From: Planctomycetota bacterium
GTDB taxonomy: Bacteria; Planctomycetota; Phycisphaerae; Tepidisphaerales; Tepidisphaeraceae
Reading direction: 5' to 3'
NCBI GenBank assembly: GCA_023417885.1
Contig: JAEZED010000044.1
Location: forward strand, 1 to 41,941
DNA: 41,941 bases
Of the stretch, positions 1 to 7,578 are shown one piece after another; position 1 is the stretch's first letter; every line of letters begins with the position of its first letter. The notes below the pieces were generated by a model. It was not told the origin of the DNA. It saw only the letters and a program-made list of their open reading frames with translations, and did not search any database. Made by a program: the position numbers and the translations under genes.

Positions 1-388
1 ACTTAAGACGCTCGAGCTTTCCCTTGCGCTTCACGAGGTTCTTGTAGTCCCACTGCACCTGGCGCGACTCCGCCAGCCAGCGGGCGAGCTTGGCGGTGTC
101 GATGTCGTCGGCGGCGGTGTAGCGCGCCTCGGCCGCCTTGAAGCTTCCCTCCTTCGCCAGCCCCTCCTCCGCAAACGACTGCCCGCTCCAGAAGAGCAGC
201 CGAACGCAGTCCTTGAGCTTGCTGTAGCCGACGATCGGGTTGCCGCCCAGGAACCAGACGGGATGGCGGTGCCAGATCTTGTTCTCCGCCTCGGGCAGGT
301 GCCGGTCGATCTCCTCGGCGAGGCGGTTGCAGATCTTTCGATCCGCGGGCGCCTGCGCCTGGTTGTACGCCCTGGTGTCGGGGTGCAT
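1..388 (-). CDS. DUF1801 domain protein (partial, C-terminus off the window edge)
   Basis: The minus-strand frame starts at an ATG (386-388) and runs 129 codons to the window edge without a stop. It reads MHPDTRAYNQAQ, then HRHPVWFLGGNPIVGYS, a stretch with KLKDCVRLLFWSGQSF, and near the edge QWDYKNLVKRKGKLERL. These are the recurring motifs of the DUF1801 (YdhG-like) family, small soluble proteins of about 130-140 residues with a fold related to frataxin. Their biochemical role is not settled, although some are described as iron-binding chaperones. The start is supported by AAGGAG nine bases upstream, one of the few clear Shine-Dalgarno sites here. Only a few residues should be missing. It is divergent from the gene at 950, with a 561-bp gap between them. 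The family call is secure; the function is not. Confidence 0.9.
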   Translation of the reverse strand, partial: MHPDTRAYNQAQAPADRKICNRLAEEIDRHLPEAENKIWHRHPVWFLGGNPIVGYSKLKDCVRLLFWSGQSFAEEGLAKEGSFKAAEARYTAADDIDTAKLARWLAESRQVQWDYKNLVKRKGKLERLK

Positions 389-430
389 GCGTGAGGTCTC
401 CTTCGCCCATCCTACGCAAAGCCGGCGTGG

Positions 431-496
431 GCCACGAATGAACACGAATGCTTTTGCCATCCCGTTCTGCTCGAGGCATTCGTGTTCATTCGTGCC
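431..496. repeat. Inverted repeat forming a long hairpin (intergenic)
   Basis: Arms 431-451 and 476-496 are 21 bp each and match as reverse complements at 19 of 21 positions, around a 24-bp loop. The arms carry CACGAATGAACACGAATG and its complement. This wording is strikingly AT-richer than the surroundings and resembles an intergenic repeat seen in many environmental bacterial genomes. It lies in the gap between the DUF1801 gene and the gene at 950. No coding function is seen. Confidence 0.7.
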
Positions 497-636
497 ATTC
501 GTGGCGATATCTGCGGCGGCGGGTCAGGCGTCGGGCGGCGCGGTGTCGGCACGCATGGGTCGCGATCGCCCATGAACCCGCAACGCGCTGCCGCGAGCGC
601 CTCGCCGTCGATCGTCCGGCTTGGGCCGGTGCGGGA

Positions 637-783
637 GCGGCACGGTTCGGCGCGGCGGAGGCTCGGTCCTGTCTCATGCCGGCTCGTGCCTGAGCGCTGC
701 GGAACCGTGCCCGAGCCGCTCGGACACGTGCCCGGACCGCTCGGGCACGGTCCCCCGGCGCTCCGGCACGGTGCGATAACGAC
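637..783. repeat. Tandem array 1, period 21 bp, degenerate palindromic units
   Basis: Seven consecutive 21-bp units can be laid out from 637, 658, 679, 700, 721, 742 and 763, with a weaker one from 616. The best three (700-762) begin CGG(A/G)(A/C)(A/C)C and continue GTGCCCG or a variant. This makes a near-palindrome of 14-15 bp such as CGGACACGTGCCCG, followed by a 6-7-bp spacer ending CCGCT or GCGCT. The array lies between two divergent genes. Because 21 is a multiple of three, antisense frames through it stay open and encode an apparent heptapeptide repeat, which is not considered a real protein. The sequence differs from the other two arrays in this window, but the period is identical. Confidence 0.7.
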
Positions 784-949
784 GCGGCGGGGACACGACT
801 GCGCGGAAGTGGGCCCGGCAGGGGTGTGCGCGGTCTCTTTCCCGGACGTTCCGCGTGCCGGCCGCATTTGCTGGCGCGTCGAAGCGAAGAAGACGAAGCA
901 GAGTCAGGCCGTCGCAGAACGCCGGCACGCGAGAGAAGGAGCAGTTCCC

Positions 950-1627
950 ATGCGCATCATCCCCAAGTCTCAATTGCGTCAGATCGGCCGTTGCCGCGTC
1001 CTCGCCACCCGCTGGTCCGAGCGCGCCGACGAGCTGTCGCTCGACCCGGCGCAGATCGCCGAGCTCCAGTTGCGCGTCGGTGCGGCCATCGCGGCGCACA
1101 AGAAGCAGGCGATGGCGCGGGATGCGGCGCGGTCCGCCACGGGCGACCTCAAGAGGGCACTGGAGGCGATGACATCGCTCACCGCGACGCTCATCCAGCA
1201 GGTGCGCGCCACCGCCGCCCGCGAGGGAAAGCAGGTCTACCTCGCCGCCGCACTTCCCATCCCGAAGAGCAAGGGCTCGAAGATCGGCAAACCCGGCAAG
1301 CCGTGCTGCTTCACCGTCGAGCTTCAGCAGGTCGGCTGGCTCGTGCTGCGCTGGAAGTGCCTGAACCCGCGCGGCGCGGTGGGGACGATGTATCACGTCC
1401 ACCGCCAGCTCCAGTCGGCGGACGGAACCTGGGGCCCGCGCGAGTTCCTCGGCATCGCCGGCAAGAAGGAGTACACCGACTCCACCCTCCCCCCCGGCTG
1501 TGCGGGCGTCCAGTACCACGTCCGCGCCATCCGCTCCACCGCCTACGGCGAGGAAGCCAACCACCTCGTGCACTTCAGCGCCAGCTTCCGCCACGGCGCC
1601 CCGGGGCAGATGCAGCTGGCGGCGTGA
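950..1627 (+). CDS. Hypothetical protein with FnIII-like C-terminal region
   Basis: A 225-residue protein that I do not recognise as a named family. Residues 1-90 are charged and helix-prone (MRIIPKSQLRQIG and a long Ala/Arg-rich stretch). The C-terminal part, about 115-215, has the look of a fibronectin type III beta-sandwich: a strand with WLVLRWKC, then YHVHRQL, a FLGIAGKKEYTD turn and YHVRAIRSTAYG. That resemblance is pattern recognition, not a profile hit. The ATG at 950 was chosen because AAGGAG lies eight bases upstream; the frame is open far upstream but only through array 1. No signal peptide or membrane segment is visible. It stands upstream of rtcB with a 24-bp gap, but rtcB has its own promoter-like hexamer. 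Confidence 0.75.
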   Translation: MRIIPKSQLRQIGRCRVLATRWSERADELSLDPAQIAELQLRVGAAIAAHKKQAMARDAARSATGDLKRALEAMTSLTATLIQQVRATAAREGKQVYLAAALPIPKSKGSKIGKPGKPCCFTVELQQVGWLVLRWKCLNPRGAVGTMYHVHRQLQSADGTWGPREFLGIAGKKEYTDSTLPPGCAGVQYHVRAIRSTAYGEEANHLVHFSASFRHGAPGQMQLAA

Positions 1628-1651
1628 ATCCGTGGCTAAACTCCGGATCGC

Positions 1652-3046
1652 ATGAACGCCCGCCAGCTCTCCAAGCTCGGCATTCCCCCCGGCGCGATCG
1701 CCGCGGCGCAGAAGCTCGTGGCGCAGTCCGCGCGCGCTGCGGGGCTGGATCGGCGGCAGCTCAAGGAGCGGCTGGAGGTCGTCCTCGCCGACCCGAAGGC
1801 GGCGGAGGAGGATGCGATCTTCGGCGAGCTCGCCCGCGCCATCCTCGCCGAGCAGGAGAAGCGCACGTACATCCCGCGCGAATCGCCCGCCCCCGTCCGC
1901 ATCTACGGCGCCGGCCTCGAAGAGCAGGCCGTCCAGCAGATGCACAACGCCGCCAACCTTCCCGTCGCCGTGGCGGGGGCGCTGATGCCCGATGCCCATC
2001 TCGGCTACGGCCTGCCGATCGGCGGGGTGCTGGCGACGGACAACGCCGTCATCCCCTACGCCGTCGGCGTGGACATCGCCTGCCGCATGCGCCTGAGCGT
2101 CTTCGACGTGTCCGCCGACCAGCTCGACCGCCTGCGCGACACCCTGCGCAATGCCCTTGAGCGCGAGACGCGCTTCGGCATCGGCGCGCAGCACCAGCGC
2201 CCGCTGTCGCACGATGTGCTGGATGAGGATTGGTCCGTCACGCCCGTCACGAAGCGCGGTTTCGACAAGGCCCGCCAGCAGCTCGGCACCAGCGGCAGCG
2301 GGAATCACTTCGTCGAGTGGGGCATCGTCACGCTGGAGAAGCCGGACCTGGGCCTGCCCGCCGGCAGCTTCCTCGCCCTGCTGTCCCACTCCGGCTCGCG
2401 CGGCACGGGCGCGAGCGTCGCGGACTTCTACTCCAAGCTGGCGATGGCAGAGCATCCAGACCTTCCGCCGCAGCTTCGGCACCTCGCGTGGCTCGACCTC
2501 GACACCGCGCCGGGGCAGGAGTACTGGGCGGCGATGGAGCTGATGGGCCTCTACGCCGCCGCCAACCACGAGCTGATCCACAAGCACGTATCGAAAGCCG
2601 CGGGCTTGAAGCCCGCGGTTCATGTCGAGAACCATCACAACTTCGCCTGGCTCGAGGAGCACGCGGGCCGGCGGCTCGTCTTGCATCGCAAGGGCGCCAC
2701 GCCGGCCGGCGAGGGCGTGCTCGGCGTCATCCCCGGAAGCATGGCGACCCCCGGCTACGTCGAGCGCGGTCGCGGCGTCGGCGATTCGCTGCGCAGCGCC
2801 AGCCACGGCGCCGGCCGCGCCATGAGCCGGACGGCGGCGCGCAACGCCTACCGCTGGCAGCACGTGAAGCCGGTGCTGGAGCAGGCGGGGGTGGAGCTTC
2901 TGTCTGCGGGTCTGGACGAGGTGCCGATGGCGTACAAGGACATCAACGAGGTGATGCAGGCGCAGACGGATCTCGTGGACATCATCGCGCGCTTCAACCC
3001 GAAGATCGTGAAGATGGCGCCGCCAGGTGAGAAGGCAGAGGACTGA
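1652..3046 (+). CDS. rtcB: RtcB-type RNA ligase
   Basis: A 464-residue protein of the RtcB family, which joins RNA 2',3'-cyclic phosphate or 3'-phosphate ends to 5'-OH ends using GTP and Mn2+, in RNA repair or tRNA splicing. Visible signatures, in order, are LMPDAHLGYGLPIGG (from about 111), VGVDIACRM with metal-ligand Cys144, GTSGSGNHF (His219), SHSGSRG (His246), VENHHNF, HRKGAT, PGSMATPG, SHGAGR with the His (385) that is guanylylated in known RtcB proteins, and AYKDI. All expected metal and GMP-binding residues are present. No Shine-Dalgarno site precedes the ATG; instead TAAACT lies at 1637-1642. Residues 315-324 are encoded by a perfect REP-like palindrome (2598-2618) just before the VENHHNF motif. 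No archease gene is adjacent. Confidence 0.93.
   Translation: MNARQLSKLGIPPGAIAAAQKLVAQSARAAGLDRRQLKERLEVVLADPKAAEEDAIFGELARAILAEQEKRTYIPRESPAPVRIYGAGLEEQAVQQMHNAANLPVAVAGALMPDAHLGYGLPIGGVLATDNAVIPYAVGVDIACRMRLSVFDVSADQLDRLRDTLRNALERETRFGIGAQHQRPLSHDVLDEDWSVTPVTKRGFDKARQQLGTSGSGNHFVEWGIVTLEKPDLGLPAGSFLALLSHSGSRGTGASVADFYSKLAMAEHPDLPPQLRHLAWLDLDTAPGQEYWAAMELMGLYAAANHELIHKHVSKAAGLKPAVHVENHHNFAWLEEHAGRRLVLHRKGATPAGEGVLGVIPGSMATPGYVERGRGVGDSLRSASHGAGRAMSRTAARNAYRWQHVKPVLEQAGVELLSAGLDEVPMAYKDINEVMQAQTDLVDIIARFNPKIVKMAPPGEKAED
2598..2618. repeat. REP-like palindrome inside rtcB
   Basis: A perfect palindrome with 10-bp arms, CCGCGGGCTT and AAGCCCGCGG, around a single G. It lies in frame in rtcB and encodes part of the segment between KHV and VENHHNF. 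It shares the GGGCTT-n-AAGCCC core with the palindrome at 26038 and the AAGCCC wording of the two palindromes flanking the transposase at 3170-3703. Confidence 0.8.
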
Positions 3047-3094
3047 ATGAACCGGATCAGACAACTTGCGCGGAATGCGCGGGTCGTTGATAAC

Positions 3095-3116
3095 GCCCAC
3101 GGCTTAAGCCGTGGGC
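3095..3116. repeat. REP-like palindrome upstream of the transposase
   Basis: A perfect 22-bp palindrome made of GCCCACGGCTT followed by AAGCCGTGGGC. It lies between the rtcB stop and the transposase start. It may also serve as a transcription terminator hairpin for rtcB, although no T tract follows; the downstream base run is TTTGG. It is a near copy of the palindrome at 3689-3715. Confidence 0.85.
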
Positions 3117-3169
3117 TTTGGTAGGATCCGGACATTGACACGGACAACCCGTGCGTTCATCGTCCCCCC

Positions 3170-3703
3170 ATGTCCCGTCCGTGGAACGACTGGTACCACA
3201 TTACAGGCAACACCTACGGAACCTGGCTCTACGGGAGCGATCTCGGCTTCCGCACGAGACACCACCGGGAGCACATCGAAGGGGATTATCTCAATCCTCC
3301 CCCTCCCGGCATGTATCGGCGCGAGCGCGAGCGCTCCCTGCGCCTGATGCAGCGCTCGCCCGTTTACCTGAGTCCTGAAGCCCAACGCCTCGCCTGCAAC
3401 GCGATCTTCGAGTCGCTCAGCAGGGACGGACTCGACGTCGTCATCGTGTCGGTGGACGATCATCACTATCACATCCTCGCGCGGGTTCGCGATCATCGCC
3501 CGCGCTACTGGGTCGGCCGCGCCAAGGGACGCGCAGCGCGCACCCTCTCACGCGCCGACCTGCTCCCCACCGGTGGCGCCTGGGGCAAGCGCTGCGCATG
3601 CAAACCGATCCACGACCGCGCCCACCAGGTCCAATGCGCGAACTACATCCGAAACCACCAGAAGAAAGGCGCTTCGATACGACATCTAAAGCCCACGGCT
3701 TAG
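3170..3703 (+). CDS. REP-associated (RAYT-like) / IS200-type Y1 transposase
   Basis: A 177-residue protein resembling the small HUH-type transposases linked to REP palindromes in Planctomycetes and related genomes. The N-terminus has NTYGTWLYG and TRHHREHIEGDY, followed by a Pro-rich turn. The candidate metal-binding HUH motif is His99-Tyr-His101 in VSVDDHHYHIL. The candidate nucleophile is Tyr159 in CANYIRNHQKKGA. A Cys pair (RCACKPI, about 141-147) precedes it. The gene is flanked on both sides by copies of a GCCCACGGCT palindrome. Its TAG stop lies in the loop of the downstream palindrome, so the last residues, KPTA, are encoded by the repeat. RAYT proteins are thought to mobilise such palindromes. 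The HUH motif is not the textbook H-hydrophobic-H spelling, so catalytic activity is unproven. Confidence 0.8.
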   Translation: MSRPWNDWYHITGNTYGTWLYGSDLGFRTRHHREHIEGDYLNPPPPGMYRRERERSLRLMQRSPVYLSPEAQRLACNAIFESLSRDGLDVVIVSVDDHHYHILARVRDHRPRYWVGRAKGRAARTLSRADLLPTGGAWGKRCACKPIHDRAHQVQCANYIRNHQKKGASIRHLKPTA

Positions 3704-3715
3704 AGCCGTGGGCTT
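3689..3715. repeat. REP-like palindrome overlapping the transposase stop
   Basis: The 12-bp arms AAGCCCACGGCT (3689-3700) and AGCCGTGGGCTT (3704-3715) enclose TAG, which is the stop codon of the transposase frame. A further half-copy, GAGCCGCGGGCTTT, follows at 3717-3730. It pairs with the palindrome at 3095-3116 to bracket the transposase. Confidence 0.85.
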
Positions 3716-3792
3716 GGAGCCGCGGGCTTTCGGCGCGGGTCGCGCAATCGGAAACAGACTCGAATGGCAACCCCTTTGCATGCCTGCCCCGG

Positions 3793-4140
3793 ATGTACAC
3801 CCCCGTCTACAGCGCCGACGCTCCCACGCCTGAGGATGTCGCCTCCTCCACCGGGCCCCTCGTCCTCGAGTTCGGGACGAACTGGTGTCCCATCTGCACC
3901 GGCGCGCAGGGCGCCATCCGGCAGGCCCTGGAAGATCTGCCCGATGTCCCGCATATCAAGGTCGAGGACGGCCCGGGGCGCAAGCTCGGACGGTCGTTCC
4001 GCGTGAAGCTCTGGCCTACGCTCATCTTCCTCCGCGACGGTCAGGAGGTCGCCCGCGCCGTTCGGCCGGGCGGCGTGGAGGAGATCAGAAACGCCCTCCA
4101 GGCTGCAACCGGCGGCGCGCCCGGACGTGTCTCCGGGTGA
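3793..4140 (+). CDS. Thioredoxin-family protein
   Basis: A 115-residue protein, the usual length for a single thioredoxin domain. It shows LVLEFGTNWCPICTGAQ with a Cys-Pro-Ile-Cys active site near residues 34-37, the cis-Pro segment KLWPTLIFLRDGQEV and a final helix, as in cytosolic thioredoxin-like reductants. No signal peptide is seen, so a cytoplasmic location is likely. I chose the ATG at 3793 because it gives a normal domain start; the frame extends upstream but through the transposase tail and repeat. The Shine-Dalgarno context is poor. The redox partner is unknown. Its stop lies 22 bp before the next gene start, and the two may be co-transcribed. Confidence 0.85.
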   Translation: MYTPVYSADAPTPEDVASSTGPLVLEFGTNWCPICTGAQGAIRQALEDLPDVPHIKVEDGPGRKLGRSFRVKLWPTLIFLRDGQEVARAVRPGGVEEIRNALQAATGGAPGRVSG

Positions 4141-4162
4141 GCACGGATCTCCCGGGGAGACG

Positions 4163-5269
4163 ATGACAAGAGACCACGCCACCGAAGCCGACGACGCAGC
4201 CCCCGCCCCCGAAGCGCCGCAGCGCCGGCGCCGCTCCGGGTTCAACACGGTGCTCGGCGGCTTCACCTGGCTGTGCCTCGGCCCGGCATTCCTGCTCCTC
4301 TCCGCCGCCCATCTCTATCCGCAGGAGCTCCAGGAGAACCGCTCCATCCGGTTCGCCTTCAACTGCCTGGCCTTCGCGGGGGAGGTGCTGCAACTGCACA
4401 TCGCCATCGCCTGCCTCGCCGCCGCGCTCATGGCGCTGATCCTGCGCCGGCGCTGGCTCCTGGTCGCCTCCCTCCTGCTCGCGGGGATCGGCGCACTGCC
4501 GACGGCGACGACGTTCCTGCCGAAGTCACCGCCGCCCGCCGCGGGCGAGACGCTGCGCGTGCACAGCATGAACGTCTACATGAAGAACCACGACGCCGAG
4601 GCGATCCTGGCGGAGATCGCGCGCGTGGATGCCGACGTCCTGCTCATCCAGGAATGGCATCTGTGGCACGAGGCGAACCTCACGCCCTCGCTGCTCGAGC
4701 GATATCCCAACCAGACGCGATATGCCGACGACTTCGTCGACGGCATGGCGATCCTGAGCAAGCGGCCGTTCCGCTCCGCCACACCGCACGGCGCGGAGCC
4801 GGTCGCGGGGCGATGGGGCGGGAGGGTGCAGCGCGTCGTGATCGACCACGACGGCCGGCCGCTGGCGATCTACAACATCCACACCGCCAGCCCCGGCAGC
4901 CGGATCGGGTTCTCGCGAAACCAGTACCAGACGCACGACCTCCTGGGCATCTTCTCCGCCGAACCGCACGACTTCATCGCCGGCGGCGACTTCAACGCGC
5001 CGACCTTCAGCGACCAGATCCGCGCCATCGAGCGGCTCGGCCTGGTGGACGCGCACGACCTCGCCGGCCACGGCCCGGGCTGGACATGGCCCAACGCGCG
5101 CAAGCCCACCTGGAAGCAGCGCGCCTTCGGCAGCATTCCCGGCGTGCGGATCGATCACATCTTCCTCTCCCCCGCGCTCACCGCCACCGTCTCGGAAGTC
5201 GGTCTGCCCCACAAGGCGGACCACCGCGGCACGTTCGCCGACGTCGCGTTCCGGGCGCCGGCGAGGTGA
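4163..5269 (+). CDS. Endonuclease/exonuclease/phosphatase (EEP) family membrane protein
   Basis: A 368-residue protein. An Arg-rich cytoplasmic N-terminus is followed by about three hydrophobic helices (from FTWLCLGPAFLLL to LLVASLLLAGIGAL, roughly residues 25-120). The catalytic EEP domain follows: LRVHSMNVYMKN, DVLLIQEWHLW with the metal-binding Glu, the YNIHTASPG segment, FIAGGDFNAPT with the Asp-Asn pair, and RIDHIFLS plus KADHRGTF with the C-terminal Asp-His. These are all the family's metal and phosphate residues. Membrane-anchored EEP proteins of this layout hydrolyse phosphodiesters on the outside of the membrane, but the substrate is unknown. The ATG at 4163 has GGGGAG just upstream; a GTG at 4127 would overlap the thioredoxin gene. 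Confidence 0.85.
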   Translation: MTRDHATEADDAAPAPEAPQRRRRSGFNTVLGGFTWLCLGPAFLLLSAAHLYPQELQENRSIRFAFNCLAFAGEVLQLHIAIACLAAALMALILRRRWLLVASLLLAGIGALPTATTFLPKSPPPAAGETLRVHSMNVYMKNHDAEAILAEIARVDADVLLIQEWHLWHEANLTPSLLERYPNQTRYADDFVDGMAILSKRPFRSATPHGAEPVAGRWGGRVQRVVIDHDGRPLAIYNIHTASPGSRIGFSRNQYQTHDLLGIFSAEPHDFIAGGDFNAPTFSDQIRAIERLGLVDAHDLAGHGPGWTWPNARKPTWKQRAFGSIPGVRIDHIFLSPALTATVSEVGLPHKADHRGTFADVAFRAPAR

Positions 5270-5285
5270 GCGGCGCTTCGGGCGC

Positions 5286-5314
5286 TTCGAATACGCATCC
5301 GTGCCCCGTACGCT
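5286..5314 (+). promoter_or_regulatory. Candidate promoter of the YyaL-like gene
   Basis: TACGCT at 5309-5314 ends exactly six bases before the ATG at 5321, the position expected for a -10 element if the transcript begins at the start codon. TTCGAA at 5286-5291, 17 bp upstream, is a weak -35 candidate. There is no Shine-Dalgarno site. Confidence 0.45.
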
Positions 5315-5320
5315 GGCGTC

Positions 5321-7507
5321 ATGGCCAACCGCCTCGCCAGCGAGACGTCTCCCTACCTGTTTCAGCACAAGGACAACCCGGTGGACTGGTGGCCCTGGGG
5401 CGAAGCCGCCTTCGCCGAGGCGCGGCGGCGGGATGTCCCGGTCTTCCTCTCCGTCGGCTACTCCACCTGCTACTGGTGCCACGTGATGGAGCGACAGGTC
5501 TTCGAGAATGAGACGATCGCGGGGCAGATGAACGAGGGGTTCGTCAACGTCAAGGTCGATCGCGAGGAGCGGCCGGACGTCGATGAGCATTACATGACCG
5601 CCACGCAGGTGCTCGCCGGACAGGGGGGCTGGCCGATGAGCGTCTTCCTCACGCCCGAGGGCAGGCCCTTCTTCGCCGGCACCTACTTCCCCCCGGAGGA
5701 CACGCACGGCCGGCCCGGCTTCCCGCGCGTGCTGGAGGCCCTCTCCGAAGCCTGGAGCCGGCGGCGCAACGAGATCACGACGACCGTCGAAAGCCTCGAC
5801 GAGATCCTCCAGCGCCTCGGCCAGCCGAGCCCGCCGCGGGAGGATGTCACCTTCGACGAGCCGACGCTCCGGGGTCTGGTCGACCGCAGCATGGCGGACT
5901 TCGACCCACGCTTCGGCGGGTTCGGCGGCGCGCCGAAGTTCCCCCGGCAGACGCTGCTGGAGATGCTCCTCGCGGCGCGCCGGCTGTACGGCGAGCGCCC
6001 CGCCCGGCTGGACGAGCCCCTGAAGCGCACGCTCGACGCGATGGCCAACGGCGGCATCCGCGATCATCTGGGCGGTGGATTCCACCGGTACAGCACGGAT
6101 GCGAAGTGGCTGGTGCCGCACTTCGAGATCATGCTCTACGACCAGGCGATGCTCGCCTGCTGCTACGTCGAGGCCTCGCGCCTCTACGGCTCGGAGCGCT
6201 ACGCCCGGGTGGCGCGCGGCGTGCTCGACTTCGTCCTGCGCGAGATGACCGACGACGGCGGCGCGTTTCACACGGCCTTCGACGCCGAGGTGGATGCGAA
6301 GGAGGGGGGCAGCTACCTCTGGACGCCGCAGGAGGTGGAGGAGGTGCTCGGGCCGGAGGACGCCGCCGAGTTCAACGCGGTCTACGGGCTCGATCGTGGC
6401 TTCAACTTCGCCGACCCGCACGGCCCCAATCCGCACACGCCCGACAGCAACGTCCTCTTCCTCGCCGAGCCGGAGCGCGAGGCGGAACCCGGGATCGCAG
6501 AAATGCGTCGCAAGCTCCTTGCCGCCCGGGGGAGGCGAAAGCAGCCGGCGCTGGACACCAAGATCCTGACGAGCTGGAACGCGATGGTCATCGGCGCGCT
6601 GGCCAGCGCGGGTGCGGCGCTGCCGGAGCCGCGATACATCGAGGCCGCCACCCGTGCCGCCGACTGGCTCCTGCGGAACCATCGGGACGCTCACGGCGGG
6701 CTGATCCACGCCAGCCGCGACGGCAAGATTCAGGCGACGGGCGGATTCCTCGACGACTATGCGTTGCTCGCCCAGGCGCTGATATCGCTCTGGCGCGCCA
6801 CGGGCAACGACGTCTGGCTCGACCACGCTTCGGAGACAGCCGACGCGATGCAGAAGCGCTTCGGCGACGGCGCGGGTGGGTTCTGGTTCAGCGAGCCCGG
6901 CAGCGGCGAGGTGCCCGGGCTGGCAGACGTCCGGCGAAAGGTGGGCGCCGACAGCCCGCTTCCCAGTGGCAACGCCGTCGCCGCGATGGTCATGCTCGAG
7001 CTCGATCGGCCCGACATCTGTCGCGGCACGCTGGAAGTCTTCGCGGGCCAGATCACCGACCTCGTGGGCAATACCAGCGCGCTGCTCCACGCCGCCATGC
7101 TGTTCGTCGAGCGGCACGGCCCCTTCAGCGTGACCGGACAGCCCGCGGCAGCGGAGGGGCCGGCGGACGAGTCGGAGCGGGCCGTCCAGCTTCTCTCCGC
7201 CGAGTGGCGGGCGCCGGAGCGCCTGGCCGTGACGGTGCGGATCGAGGACGGCTTCCACCTTCACTCCGCCGATGCGGAGCGGGCGATGGGCGTGGAGATC
7301 GGTTCACCGCACGCGGCGTTCCTCGAGGCGCGTCTCCCGGCGTCGGAAGGGGGGCGGATCGTCGGCGAAGCGCGCTTCGAGCTGCTCTTTTCCGAGCCGC
7401 TGAGCGATCAGCCCGTCGAAGTTTACCTGCGCTACCAGGCGTGTGACGAGACGCGGTGCCTCATGCCCGTCACGCGGCGGTTCGAGGTGCGGCGCGAGGG
7501 GGCCTGA
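5321..7507 (+). CDS. YyaL/DUF255 thioredoxin-domain protein with DsbD-like C-terminal domain
   Basis: A 728-residue protein. Residues 1-165 form the DUF255 thioredoxin-like domain, with SPYLFQHKDNPVDW and the STCYWCHVME active site (Cys50 and Cys53). Residues of about 190-610 are the alpha/alpha toroid typical of YyaL and human SPATA20 (FGGFGGAPKFP, GGGFHRYSTD, LTSWNAMVIGAL, FLDDYALLAQAL). The last 100 residues differ from the usual end of the family. They contain a beta-rich module with DGFHLHSADAE and YQACDETRCLMPV (Cys708, Cys713), which looks like the reductase-accepting N-terminal domain of DsbD. YyaL proteins have no firmly known reaction; a sugar-epimerase-like toroid coupled to redox chemistry has been suggested. 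No signal peptide is seen, which is odd for a DsbD-like domain. Transcription is probably leaderless. Confidence 0.9.
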   Translation: MANRLASETSPYLFQHKDNPVDWWPWGEAAFAEARRRDVPVFLSVGYSTCYWCHVMERQVFENETIAGQMNEGFVNVKVDREERPDVDEHYMTATQVLAGQGGWPMSVFLTPEGRPFFAGTYFPPEDTHGRPGFPRVLEALSEAWSRRRNEITTTVESLDEILQRLGQPSPPREDVTFDEPTLRGLVDRSMADFDPRFGGFGGAPKFPRQTLLEMLLAARRLYGERPARLDEPLKRTLDAMANGGIRDHLGGGFHRYSTDAKWLVPHFEIMLYDQAMLACCYVEASRLYGSERYARVARGVLDFVLREMTDDGGAFHTAFDAEVDAKEGGSYLWTPQEVEEVLGPEDAAEFNAVYGLDRGFNFADPHGPNPHTPDSNVLFLAEPEREAEPGIAEMRRKLLAARGRRKQPALDTKILTSWNAMVIGALASAGAALPEPRYIEAATRAADWLLRNHRDAHGGLIHASRDGKIQATGGFLDDYALLAQALISLWRATGNDVWLDHASETADAMQKRFGDGAGGFWFSEPGSGEVPGLADVRRKVGADSPLPSGNAVAAMVMLELDRPDICRGTLEVFAGQITDLVGNTSALLHAAMLFVERHGPFSVTGQPAAAEGPADESERAVQLLSAEWRAPERLAVTVRIEDGFHLHSADAERAMGVEIGSPHAAFLEARLPASEGGRIVGEARFELLFSEPLSDQPVEVYLRYQACDETRCLMPVTRRFEVRREGA

Positions 7508-7542
7508 GCGGTTGCGGGGGTGTCGATCGGACGCCGCACCGT

Positions 7543-7571
7543 TTGCCCGCGGGCGCGCCCCGTCGTAGCGT
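7543..7571 (+). promoter_or_regulatory. Candidate promoter of leucyl aminopeptidase
   Basis: TTGCCC (7543-7548) and TAGCGT (7566-7571) are separated by exactly 17 bp. The -10-like hexamer ends seven bases before the ATG at 7579, leaving almost no leader. This is the best -35/-10 pair among the apparently leaderless genes. Confidence 0.5.
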
Positions 7572-7578
7572 GTCGGCC

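Noticed and set aside
674..3100. An 808-codon minus-strand frame across array 1, the 950 gene and rtcB
   Set aside because: It is antisense to rtcB, which has all the family motifs, and shows no protein-like composition.
4526..7264. A 912-codon minus-strand frame
   Set aside because: It is a shadow of the EEP and YyaL genes, with skewed Arg/Val/Glu content and no motif.
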